Shown here one piece after another: positions 35,448 to 43,188 of a stretch of 64,000 nt of DNA. The DNA comes from Paracoccaceae bacterium. GTDB lineage: Bacteria > Pseudomonadota > Alphaproteobacteria > Rhodobacterales > Rhodobacteraceae. The stretch is taken from NCBI GenBank assembly GCA_002402045.2, contig NVUX02000008.1:1-64000 (forward strand). The letters run 5' to 3'. The position numbers and the translations under genes were made by a program. The stretch's first letter is position 1. The number at the start of each line of letters is the position of its first letter. The notes beneath the pieces were generated by a model that saw only the letters and a list, made by a program, of their open reading frames with translations, did not search any database and was not told the origin of the DNA.

Positions 35448-36757
35448 TAATCCAGCCCCTTAAGAACGTCGGCCAGCGTGCCGATCAGCTCATCAATATG
35501 GCCTTTGGTGATGATCAACGGCGGGGAAAGCGCAATAATATCCCCCGTGGTGCGGATCAGAATACCCGCATCATAGGCCGCTAAAAACGCAGCAAACGCT
35601 CGCTTGGTTGGCTTACCCTCAATCGGGGCCAGCTCAATCGCGCCAATCAGGCCTTCATTGCGAATATCAATCACGTTCGGCAGGCCTTTCAGGCCGTGCA
35701 GCGCATCTTCCCAATACGGCGCCAAATCCTGCGCATTCTCAAAAAGCCCATCTTCCTTATAAGTGTCCAGCGTTGCCAAACCCGCGGCCGAGGCCACCGG
35801 ATTTCCCGAATAGGTATAGCCGTGAAACAGCTCAATCATGCCCTCGTCGCCCTGCATAAAGGCATCATGAATATCACCCGTGGCCAGCACAGCGCCCATC
35901 GGAATCACACCATTGGTGAGGCCCTTGGCCGTGGTCATCATATCAGGGGTTACGCCGTAATGCGTGGCCCCAAAGGCCGAGCCAAGACGGCCAAAGCCGG
36001 TGATAACCTCATCAAATATAAGCAAAATACCGTGTTTTTTGGTAATCGCGCGAATTTTCTCAAGATAGCCCTTAGGCGGCAATAGCACGCCGGTAGACCC
36101 TGCCATCGGCTCAATAATAACAGCTGCAATATTGCTTGCATCGCCCAGCGCCACGATCTTTTCTAGCTCGTCGGCAATTTCAGCACCATATTCAGGCTGC
36201 CCGCGCGTAAACGCGTTTTCAGGAATATGAGTGTGGGGCATGTGGTCCACGCCCGCCAGCAGATTGCCAAAAGTCTTGCGATTTGGCCCAATGCCGCCCA
36301 CAGAAATGCCGCCAAAGTTCACGCCGTGGTAGCCCCGCTCACGCCCGATCAGCCGCGTGCGCGTGCCTTCACCGCGTGCACGGTGATAAGCGATCGCGAT
36401 TTTCAGCGCGGTTTCCACCGCTTCCGAGCCGGAATTGGTGTAAAATACATGGTCCATGCCGTCCGGTGCCATATCAACCAGCCGATTTGCCAGCTCAAAA
36501 GCCTTGGGGTGACCCATTTGGAAGGCCGGCGCATAATCCAACTCAACAAGCTGCTTTGAAACCGCCTCGGTAATGCGCGGCTGGTTATGCCCCGCATTGC
36601 AGCACCACAGGCCCGCCGTGCCATCCAGCACTTTGCGGCCATCACTGGTGGTATAATACATCCCGTCAGCCGCCACAAACATGCGCGGGTTTTTCTTGAA
36701 TTGACGATTCGCGGTGAACGGCATCCAGAATGCGCTCAAATCATTAGGGGCAACCAT
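35447..36757 (-). CDS. Class III aminotransferase, likely beta-alanine:pyruvate
   Basis: PLP-dependent omega-aminotransferase, 436 residues from ATG 36757 (GGGAGGTG upstream). The N-terminus NDLSAFWMPFTANRQFK is characteristic of beta-alanine:pyruvate aminotransferases. Cofactor motifs: FYTNSGSEAVETALKIA (near residue 103), IFDEVITGFGRLG (near 245) and TTAKGLTNG with the Schiff-base Lys (near 275). It converts beta-alanine to malonate semialdehyde, completing the pathway here. First gene of the leftward operon, divergent from the RutR-like regulator with two operators between. Confidence 0.92.
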   Translation of the reverse strand: MVAPNDLSAFWMPFTANRQFKKNPRMFVAADGMYYTTSDGRKVLDGTAGLWCCNAGHNQPRITEAVSKQLVELDYAPAFQMGHPKAFELANRLVDMAPDGMDHVFYTNSGSEAVETALKIAIAYHRARGEGTRTRLIGRERGYHGVNFGGISVGGIGPNRKTFGNLLAGVDHMPHTHIPENAFTRGQPEYGAEIADELEKIVALGDASNIAAVIIEPMAGSTGVLLPPKGYLEKIRAITKKHGILLIFDEVITGFGRLGSAFGATHYGVTPDMMTTAKGLTNGVIPMGAVLATGDIHDAFMQGDEGMIELFHGYTYSGNPVASAAGLATLDTYKEDGLFENAQDLAPYWEDALHGLKGLPNVIDIRNEGLIGAIELAPIEGKPTKRAFAAFLAAYDAGILIRTTGDIIALSPPLIITKGHIDELIGTLADVLKGLD

Positions 36758-36792
36758 GCCACACCTCCCAGTATTTCTTGCCAAAAAAACCT

Positions 36793-36808
36793 TTGACCAA
36801 ATGGTCAG
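36793..36808. promoter_or_regulatory. RutR-like operator 1
   Basis: TTGACCA-AA-TGGTCAG matches the RutR consensus TTGACCA-N2-TGGTCAA at all but the last base. It lies 35 bases upstream of the aminotransferase start. Confidence 0.75.
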
Positions 36809-36824
36809 GTTGAGGCTAGCATAG

Positions 36825-36840
36825 CTGACCAACTAGTCAA
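36825..36840. promoter_or_regulatory. RutR-like operator 2
   Basis: CTGACCA-AC-TAGTCAA, two mismatches to the RutR consensus, centred 32 bp from operator 1 (about three helical turns) and 20 bases before the regulator start; placed for autorepression. Confidence 0.65.
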
Positions 36841-36860
36841 GAAATTGTTTGGAGGTGCGC

Positions 36861-37481
36861 ATGAATACAGCTCGCAAGCGAAATTCGGCACGGCAGGAAA
36901 GCCTTGGGGTGATTTTACATCACGCCGAACAAATATTTGCGGAGTCTGGCTTTAGGGGAGCCACGATGCAGGCGATTGCCGATGCCAGCAGCCTGCCCAA
37001 AGCCAATTTGCATTACTATTTTCCGACCAAACTGGCGCTGTACCGTGAGGTAATCCAACGCATTTTCACCATTTGGCTAGAGGCCGCTGATAGCTTTGAT
37101 ACCTCGGCCAGCCCCCGCGAAGCTTTGAGCAGCTACATTCGCAAAAAGATGGAGATAAGCCGCACGCATCCATGCGGCTCCAAGGTCTGGGCCAATGAGG
37201 TTATTCAAGGCGCGCCGATCATTCAGGACTATTTGCAAACCACGCTCAGGGCGTGGACGGATAGCCGGATTGAGGTGATAAACCGCTGGATTTCTGACGG
37301 GAAAATTGACCCCGTAGACCCCCGCCACCTGCTCTATATGCTCTGGGCCACCACCCAGCACTATGCCGATTTCCAGCATCAAGTGGTCACGTTAAATGGC
37401 GGGAAACGGCTGGATGACACGCAATGGGAAGTGGCAACCATGAATGTGACCAACATCATCCTGAAAGGCATCGGCGCCTAG
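36861..37481 (+). CDS. TetR-family regulator, RutR type
   Basis: 206-residue repressor starting at ATG 36861 (GGAGGT 5 bases before). The N-terminal HTH (ATMQAIADASSLPKANLHYYFPTKLALYREV) is followed by the RutR-type C-terminal domain with VINRWISDGKIDPVDPRHLLYMLWATTQHYADF. E. coli RutR senses uracil and thymine. With its own operators in the shared gap, this protein very likely controls the adjoining pyrimidine-degradation operon and itself. Confidence 0.88.
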   Translation: MNTARKRNSARQESLGVILHHAEQIFAESGFRGATMQAIADASSLPKANLHYYFPTKLALYREVIQRIFTIWLEAADSFDTSASPREALSSYIRKKMEISRTHPCGSKVWANEVIQGAPIIQDYLQTTLRAWTDSRIEVINRWISDGKIDPVDPRHLLYMLWATTQHYADFQHQVVTLNGGKRLDDTQWEVATMNVTNIILKGIGA

Positions 37482-37590
37482 CATTCCAACATAAACCACT
37501 GCTTTTGCTAGCGTTACATTCAATTCCTCGTGCCTACTATCGTAGGAGAGCAGGCATGAGATTGTGGGCCATTGTCGAGATATTTCGATA

Positions 37591-37791
37591 CTAGCTGCGC
37601 CCCCAGCGCACCCGCGCCCAAAATCGTTCATAAAGAATATACGTCACTGTCCCCACGGCCGTATTTGCCAATGCCAGCCCCAGCCCCTGCGCAATTGAGC
37701 CTGTCATAAAAAACCCAACGATCCCCATGGTAAAAATACCTGTGATTTGCCAAATTATCGCTTTGAGAACCGTTCTTTTTGCTGAGTCCAT
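37591..37791 (-). CDS. DUF2061 small membrane protein
   Basis: 66-residue protein with two predicted membrane helices and the family pattern: MDSAKRTVLKAIIWQITG at the start, GSIAQGLGLALANTAVGTVTYILYERFW in the middle. The role of DUF2061 proteins is not known. It stands alone on the minus strand between two regulators on the plus strand. Confidence 0.8.
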   Translation of the reverse strand: MDSAKRTVLKAIIWQITGIFTMGIVGFFMTGSIAQGLGLALANTAVGTVTYILYERFWARVRWGRS

Positions 37792-37886
37792 ATCCAGCCT
37801 CCTTATGGCTGTTTACCCCAAGTCTTGACGCGCATGAATTATGGGCTTACTCATACTTTACCCCCATATTTGGATTAAATTCATCA

Positions 37887-38744
37887 ATGGTTACTTTTAT
37901 CACCAAGCGAGCCCGCGCCGAGACATTTCGCCAGCGCCTGACCGAGGCCATGGCCGGTGCCAAGTTCAACAAAAGCACCCTCGCCGCTGAAATCCGCGTA
38001 GACCGCTCGACCATTTCCCAGCTCCTCGCCCCCAACCAAACCCGCCTGCCCAATGCGCAAGTGGTGGCTGAAGCCGCCCGCGCGCTTAAAGTTTCGGCGG
38101 ATTGGCTGCTCGGCCTCAGCCAGCGCCCCGAGCGCGCAAACGACCTGTTGGATATTGTGGTAAACATGCCCGAAGCCGCCCGATCTTCAGAAGACGAACA
38201 ACTCGTCCGCTGGCACCAAGAGGCCGCCGGTTATAAAATCCGCCACGTCCCCGCCACCCTGCCCGATTTTCTAAAAACCTCCGAGCTTTTGCGCTGGGAA
38301 TACCAGACTCAAATCGGGAAAACCCCGGATCAGGCCGTTGGTGCCATGAAAGACCACCTAAGTTGGATGCGCCTGCAACACTCCGACTACGAAATTGCGA
38401 TGCCGCTCTATGAGCTGCAATCCTTCGCCGCCGGCACCGGATATTACAGTGGCCTTTCACCAGATATCCGCGCGGCGCAAATCGAAAAATTCATCGAACT
38501 GCACGATGCCCTCTACCCGTCCCTCCGGGTGTTTCAGTTTGACGCCCATCAGGTTTTTAGCGCCCCGATGACGGTGTTCGGCCCCCTCATGAGCGCCCTT
38601 TACCTTGGCCGACATTATATTGTGTTTCGCGATTCCACCCGTGTGCAAGCCATGACCAACCATTTTGACTGGCTCGTGCGCGCAGCCACAATCGACGCCC
38701 GAGACTTTGGTGACCACCTCAAAAGCTTGCGCATTCCCGCTTAA
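37887..38744 (+). CDS. XRE-type helix-turn-helix regulator
   Basis: 285-residue protein from ATG 37887. An N-terminal HTH of the Cro/CI type covers residues 12-70 (ETFRQRLTEAMAGAKFNKSTLAAEIRVDRSTISQLL), followed by SADWLLGLS and a 200-residue C-terminal domain of unknown fold, with LPDFLKTSELLRWEY and YLGRHYIVFRDSTRVQAMTNHFDWLVR. The architecture resembles transcription factors with a small-molecule-sensing C-terminus, but I cannot name the ligand. Earlier in-frame codons up to 37779 give a longer, implausible N-terminus. Confidence 0.75.
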   Translation: MVTFITKRARAETFRQRLTEAMAGAKFNKSTLAAEIRVDRSTISQLLAPNQTRLPNAQVVAEAARALKVSADWLLGLSQRPERANDLLDIVVNMPEAARSSEDEQLVRWHQEAAGYKIRHVPATLPDFLKTSELLRWEYQTQIGKTPDQAVGAMKDHLSWMRLQHSDYEIAMPLYELQSFAAGTGYYSGLSPDIRAAQIEKFIELHDALYPSLRVFQFDAHQVFSAPMTVFGPLMSALYLGRHYIVFRDSTRVQAMTNHFDWLVRAATIDARDFGDHLKSLRIPA

Positions 38745-38813
38745 AAAGCGTTTGCACCCTTGGGCGCGCATATTCTATAGTCTAATAACTTTGTCTGACT
38801 GAAAGCCAAACGC

Positions 38814-39461
38814 GTGCCCACACCCAAACCGACGAGCCAGCCGAGGGCTAAATCAACCCAAAAACCGACCCGCATTCAGCGGGAGAAAACCTTGACCATT
38901 CTCGAAGCCGCGCTTGAGGTGTTTTCCAAACGCGGATTTCGGGGGGCAACGCTTGACCTGATCGCCAATGAGGCAAATCTATCCAAGCCAAACTTGCTGT
39001 ATTACTTCGCCTCAAAAGAGGCCCTTCACGCCGAGCTATTGGCGGGGCTGATGGAAAAGTGGCTGAAGCCTCTTGCACAAATCGAACCAAACGGTGAGCC
39101 GATTGCCGAAATATGTGCATATATCGAACGCAAACTTGAGTTGGCACAAAAATACCCGCGCGAAAGCCGTTTGTTTGCCAACGAGATCATTCAAGAGGCC
39201 CCGCGCGGCCAAGGCGCCCTAAACGGCCAGCTCAAAGAGCTTGTTAATGAGAAAGTGAATCTGATCAATCGCTGGATAGCTGAGGGAAAAATCGCGCCGG
39301 TCGACCCCCTTCATCTGATCTTCTCGATCTGGGCAACCACGCAGCATTATTCAGATTTTGACACCCAAATTGAGGCTATAATGGACGAAGGTTATGACGA
39401 CCGCTTCGAGACCGCCAAAACCTTCCTCCATGACATGTTTACCAAGGCGCTAACTCTGTAG
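38814..39461 (+). CDS. TetR-family regulator, second RutR-like paralogue
   Basis: 215 residues starting with GTG 38814 (GAAAG upstream). A basic, threonine-rich N-terminal tail precedes the HTH ([31 protein letters not shown], near residues 45-75); the C-terminal [34 protein letters not shown] closely parallels the first RutR-like protein. Its upstream region does not show a clean RutR-type operator. It may control pyrimidine genes elsewhere (for example dihydropyrimidine dehydrogenase), which is only inference. Its 3' end overlaps the convergent mrp gene by 12 bases. Confidence 0.85.
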   Translation: MPTPKPTSQPRAKSTQKPTRIQREKTLTILEAALEVFSKRGFRGATLDLIANEANLSKPNLLYYFASKEALHAELLAGLMEKWLKPLAQIEPNGEPIAEICAYIERKLELAQKYPRESRLFANEIIQEAPRGQGALNGQLKELVNEKVNLINRWIAEGKIAPVDPLHLIFSIWATTQHYSDFDTQIEAIMDEGYDDRFETAKTFLHDMFTKALTL

Positions 39462-40520
39462 CGCCTTCACCTGCATCAGGTTTATGGCGATGTCCTTAAA
39501 GGCCTGGGCTTGCGCGCTTTCAGGCGCGGCAACCACGATCGGCGCGCCCGCATCGCCGGCCAACCTAATTTCGATATCAAGCGGAATTTCACCAAGCAGT
39601 GGCAGATTTAGCTTTTTGGCTTCAGCCACAGCCCCACCATGACCAAAGATATGCTCCTCATGTCCACATTCAGAGCAAATATGCGTTGACATATTCTCAA
39701 TAATCCCCAGCACAGGCGTTCCGGTTTTCCTAAACATATCCAGCGCTTTACGCGCGTCTAGCATGGCAATATCCTGTGGCGTAGACACCACAATCGCACC
39801 CGTTATCGCGGTTTTCTGGCTCAGCGTTAGCTGCACATCCCCAGTGCCCGGCGGCAAGTCTACCACCAAAATATCCAGCTCACCCCACTCCACTTGGTTC
39901 AGCATTTGCTGCAACGCCCCCATCAGCATCGGCCCGCGCCAAACCACCGCTTCGTCTTCCCGCATCATCAAGCCCATCGACATAAGCTTAACCCCGTGTT
40001 TTTCCACGGGTGCCATGCCACGCTCGCCCACAGCCTTTGGCCGCGCCAAAGTGCCCATCATCCGGGGTTGTGACGGGCCATAAATATCGGCATCCAACAG
40101 CCCCACTTTTTGCCCCATGCCTGCGAGCGCCACCGCCAAGTTAGCCGACACAGTAGATTTCCCGACGCCCCCCTTTCCCGAAGCCACGGCTACAATATGG
40201 CGAATGCCCGGAATCCTCTGCGGCCCTTGTGGCGCTGCGGATTTTTTCGTCCCTAAATTAGGTACTTTCTTCTCAGAATGAGCGGTAATAAGCGCCGAAA
40301 CCTTGCCAACACCCGCGAGGGCCTCCACCGCGTCCACAGCCTCCACGCGCACTGGCTCCATCGCCACCCCCCGTTCGGCTTCCACTTCCAACACAAAACG
40401 CACAGCATCTCCTTCGATGCTGATAGCCCGTGCGATATCCGCATCCACAATATCCCGCCCGCTCACCGGGTCTTTTACCCGCCGAAGTGCATTCAAAACT
40501 TGTTCACGTGTCACACTCAT
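39450..40520 (-). CDS. apbC: Mrp/ApbC-type iron-sulfur carrier ATPase
   Basis: 356-residue P-loop ATPase that binds and delivers Fe-S clusters to apo-proteins. N-terminal DUF59/MIP18-like domain (residues 1-80), a linker, then the ATPase domain with the deviant Walker [18 protein letters not shown] near residue 113 and [16 protein letters not shown] near 140. [13 protein letters not shown] motif near 284 supplies conserved cysteines. Start at ATG 40520. It is a single-gene unit on the minus strand. Confidence 0.93.
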   Translation of the reverse strand: MSVTREQVLNALRRVKDPVSGRDIVDADIARAISIEGDAVRFVLEVEAERGVAMEPVRVEAVDAVEALAGVGKVSALITAHSEKKVPNLGTKKSAAPQGPQRIPGIRHIVAVASGKGGVGKSTVSANLAVALAGMGQKVGLLDADIYGPSQPRMMGTLARPKAVGERGMAPVEKHGVKLMSMGLMMREDEAVVWRGPMLMGALQQMLNQVEWGELDILVVDLPPGTGDVQLTLSQKTAITGAIVVSTPQDIAMLDARKALDMFRKTGTPVLGIIENMSTHICSECGHEEHIFGHGGAVAEAKKLNLPLLGEIPLDIEIRLAGDAGAPIVVAAPESAQAQAFKDIAINLMQVKALQS

Positions 40521-40870
40521 GGCGCACCTCTTTCATACTTGATGTTTCCTGTCAGGTTTATGCAGTTGGAGGGCCATTGGAAACCTGCAATTTGCCACAG
40601 GTAAAAGAAGGGGAAATAGGCCGCTATTCGCCGAGAACGCATAAACTTGGGAAAATCAATTTATTCGGGAAAAAAAATCTTCTATTAACCTTTTATTGGT
40701 GGTAAATTGACTACGATCAAGTGGTGCAATAAACAAACCGTTAAGTTGATTCGAAGAAATGATATTATTGTAATGATCAATGAGTTCCCAAATTTGTAAT
40801 TGTGGCCTCGGAGCTTTTGCATCCACAATAGCGGTGCAGAAATACGCAACGTCGACCAAAGGACTAAAAT
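40521..40870. other. AT-rich intergenic region upstream of uppS cassette
   Basis: 350 bases between the divergent apbC and uppS genes, visibly more AT-rich than flanking DNA. TTGACT (40707-40712) with TAAACA 17 bases further (40730-40735) is a weak candidate promoter for the uppS cassette. A 67-codon minus-strand frame (40656-40859) exists but resembles nothing I know and has no convincing start signals. Confidence 0.45.
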
Positions 40871-41584
40871 ATGCATGTCGGAATAATTATGGACGGGAAT
40901 GGTCGCTGGGCAACTCACCGAGGCCTTGCACGGCTAATTGGGCATAAGCGTGGCGCAGCACAGGTCAAAAAGATCGTTAAGAATTGCCCGCGGCTTGGTG
41001 TGAAAACCCTCACCCTTTATGCTTTTTCCACCGAAAACTGGAAGCGTGCTGCGCATGAAGTTGAAGGGTTGATGAAACTGTTTCGCGGCTACCTAGCCAA
41101 TAACCTTGTTGAATTGCACGATAAAAACGTGCGCGTGCGGTTTCTCGGAGATCCAACAGCGCTATCACCTGAAATTTTAGTACTTATGGAAAAGCTTCGG
41201 AACCTCACCGAAGGTAACACCGGGCTTCAGCTTAATGTTGCTATAAATTATGGTGGCCGGGACGAAATTGTCCGTGCAACCAAAGAAATTGCGGCCCAGG
41301 TTGCGTCCGGCGAGCTGGCCATTGACGACATCACCGAGGCGCGATTTTCCACATTTCTGGATTCGCGCACCCAAAATGACCCGGACCTAATTATCCGCAC
41401 CGCCGGAGAAATGCGGCTTTCCAATTTTTTAACATGGCAAAGCGCGTATTCAGAATTTGCGTTTTTGCAAGAATCTTGGCCCGAATTTTCGCCCGAAGTC
41501 TTTGAAAGTACGCTACAAAACTTCCATTCCCGCACTCGCCAATTTGGCGCTGTGGTGCCCAAAAGGTCAGAATTGGCTGAATAA
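40871..41584 (+). CDS. uppS: Isoprenyl transferase (UppS family)
   Basis: cis-Prenyltransferase of 237 residues that extends farnesyl-PP to undecaprenyl-PP, the lipid carrier for cell-surface polysaccharides. Family motifs: IIMDGNGRWA (catalytic Asp near residue 8), YAFSTENWKR (near 52), NYGGRDEI (near 126), and RTAGEMRLSNFLTWQSAYSEF (near 178), which differs from the usual RTGGEQRLSNFLLWQ at two spots. Normally uppS is next to cdsA; here it precedes wza-wzb-wzc, so it may be a second, exopolysaccharide-dedicated copy. AAAGGA precedes ATG 40871. Confidence 0.88.
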   Translation: MHVGIIMDGNGRWATHRGLARLIGHKRGAAQVKKIVKNCPRLGVKTLTLYAFSTENWKRAAHEVEGLMKLFRGYLANNLVELHDKNVRVRFLGDPTALSPEILVLMEKLRNLTEGNTGLQLNVAINYGGRDEIVRATKEIAAQVASGELAIDDITEARFSTFLDSRTQNDPDLIIRTAGEMRLSNFLTWQSAYSEFAFLQESWPEFSPEVFESTLQNFHSRTRQFGAVVPKRSELAE

Positions 41585-41650
41585 AACGCCCTTTATTACC
41601 GCCCCAATTGCGTCTATTATTCCTCCAGTTTTAATTGATTAGGCTAAAAA

Positions 41651-42751
41651 TTGAACCCTTTTCGAATCTTGCCATGTCGGCTTTCCATATCGCTCGCAAT
41701 CCTCTTGGTTGCGGCAGGGTGTGCCGAGGTCTCTCGTACAAATTTCCCAACAAGCTCAGCGGCACAATCAGCCGAGTTGCCGGACTATGTGCGCATAATT
41801 CCACTTACACCCGATAATATTAACCAGTCAAACACGAGCTCCCAACACAGCCACAGCACATCACAGCTGGCCTCCGCGAGGTCCACTTGGCAATATAATA
41901 TTGGCGTTGGCGATGTCCTGAGCATAATTGTGTGGGATCACCCAGAGCTCACCCTCCCTGCCGGCCCGCAACGCAGCCAGTTGGAATCGGGAAGCACTGT
42001 TAATGAAAGTGGGGCTATCTTTTACCCATATCTCGGGCAAGTCCGGGTGGCGGGCCGCATTGTGGGGGATGTGCAGCGCGAACTAACAGAGCGCTTGCAA
42101 GAGTTCATCCCCGATCCGCAAATCGAAGTGAAAGTCGCCGCATATAATGCGCGCAAGGTCGTGATTACCGGCGCCATAAATGCCCCACAATCTTTGCCCA
42201 TCACAAACATTCCGCTCACCTTGCTTGAGGCGATAAACGCGTCTGGCGGTTTGACAGATAGCGCAAATGGGCATCAGGTCAGCATTCGCCGAAATGGCGA
42301 AAATTCAACTATAGATTTGCAAAATTTCCTGGAAAATGGCCAGTCCAGCAACAACCCGATATTGCACGGCGGTGACATAATCAATGTTCCCATCGCCGCG
42401 CCCGCTTTAGCCTTTATACTTGGCAAAATAAAAACACCCGGTGTTGTTGATCTCGGGCCAAACGAAATCAGCTTAACCGCAGCGATCGCACTACAAGGCG
42501 GGCTGGATGAGGCGCGCGCCGACGCCAGCGGCATATTTGTTTTTCGCAATCAATCCGAGCGCATAGACGTTTTCCAGCTCGACGCCACCACCCCGCTTGC
42601 CTTTGTTTTGGCAACAAAGTTCACCCTGAAACCAGACGACGTTGTCTACATTGTTTCGGACCCGGCCGCACGCTGGAACGAAATTATTACCCAGCTAATT
42701 CCGACTATCGGGGCCGTGCGGCAAGCCCAAATTATCAGGAACGACCTTTAA
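41651..42751 (+). CDS. wza: Polysaccharide export outer-membrane lipoprotein (Wza type)
   Basis: 366-residue lipoprotein starting at TTG 41651; no ATG would keep the signal sequence (CRLSISLAILLVAAGC with lipobox VAAGC near residue 24). A poly-export domain follows (YNIGVGDVLSIIVWDHPELT near 80, then VRVAGRIVGDVQ) and two SLBB-like domains (VVITGAINAPQSLPI near 170; FILGKIKTPGVVDLG near 258). In Wza systems the octamer forms the outer-membrane channel for capsule or EPS. The stop overlaps the wzb start (TAATG). Confidence 0.88.
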   Translation: MNPFRILPCRLSISLAILLVAAGCAEVSRTNFPTSSAAQSAELPDYVRIIPLTPDNINQSNTSSQHSHSTSQLASARSTWQYNIGVGDVLSIIVWDHPELTLPAGPQRSQLESGSTVNESGAIFYPYLGQVRVAGRIVGDVQRELTERLQEFIPDPQIEVKVAAYNARKVVITGAINAPQSLPITNIPLTLLEAINASGGLTDSANGHQVSIRRNGENSTIDLQNFLENGQSSNNPILHGGDIINVPIAAPALAFILGKIKTPGVVDLGPNEISLTAAIALQGGLDEARADASGIFVFRNQSERIDVFQLDATTPLAFVLATKFTLKPDDVVYIVSDPAARWNEIITQLIPTIGAVRQAQIIRNDL

Positions 42752-43188
42752 TGATAAATTCTGTTCTTGTTGTTTGTGTTGGTAATATTTGCCGCTCGCC
42801 CGCCGGCGAAAGGATGCTGGCAAAAGCCTGCCCGTCCATTCGGGTGGAATCTGCTGGAATCGCAGCGCTTGAGGGCCATGCCGCGGATAAAACCATGAGC
42901 GAAATTGCCACGGATCGGGGTTTAAGCCTTGAAGGCCATGTCGCCCGCCAGTTCACCGCTGAAATTGCCAATGAGTTTGATCTTATCCTCGCTTTGGAAA
43001 AAGGGCATATTCGCGTGATATCGGAAATGGCCCCTACCGTAAGTGGAAAAACAATGCTTTTAGGCCAATGGCTTACCTCCCAAGAAATCGCTGACCCTTA
43101 TCGCAATAGCCTCGAATTTTACAATCTGGTTTTTGATCAGGTCACAAATGCTTGCGCGGCTTGGGCCAGCAAGCTAGGGGCAAAATAA
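42751..43188 (+). CDS. wzb: Low-molecular-weight protein tyrosine phosphatase (Wzb type)
   Basis: 145 residues. The P-loop CVGNICRSP (residues 9-17) carries the catalytic Cys and Arg and ADPYRNS near 114 the acid Asp, both typical of LMW-PTPs. Sits between wza and wzc, sharing one base with each (TAATG), hence very likely dephosphorylates the Wzc tyrosine kinase to control polysaccharide export. Confidence 0.9.
   Translation: MINSVLVVCVGNICRSPAGERMLAKACPSIRVESAGIAALEGHAADKTMSEIATDRGLSLEGHVARQFTAEIANEFDLILALEKGHIRVISEMAPTVSGKTMLLGQWLTSQEIADPYRNSLEFYNLVFDQVTNACAAWASKLGAK

Noticed and set aside
40656-40859. 67-codon minus-strand frame upstream of uppS
   Set aside because: AT-rich intergenic DNA, no ribosome-binding site, no recognisable homology; overlaps the presumed promoter region.
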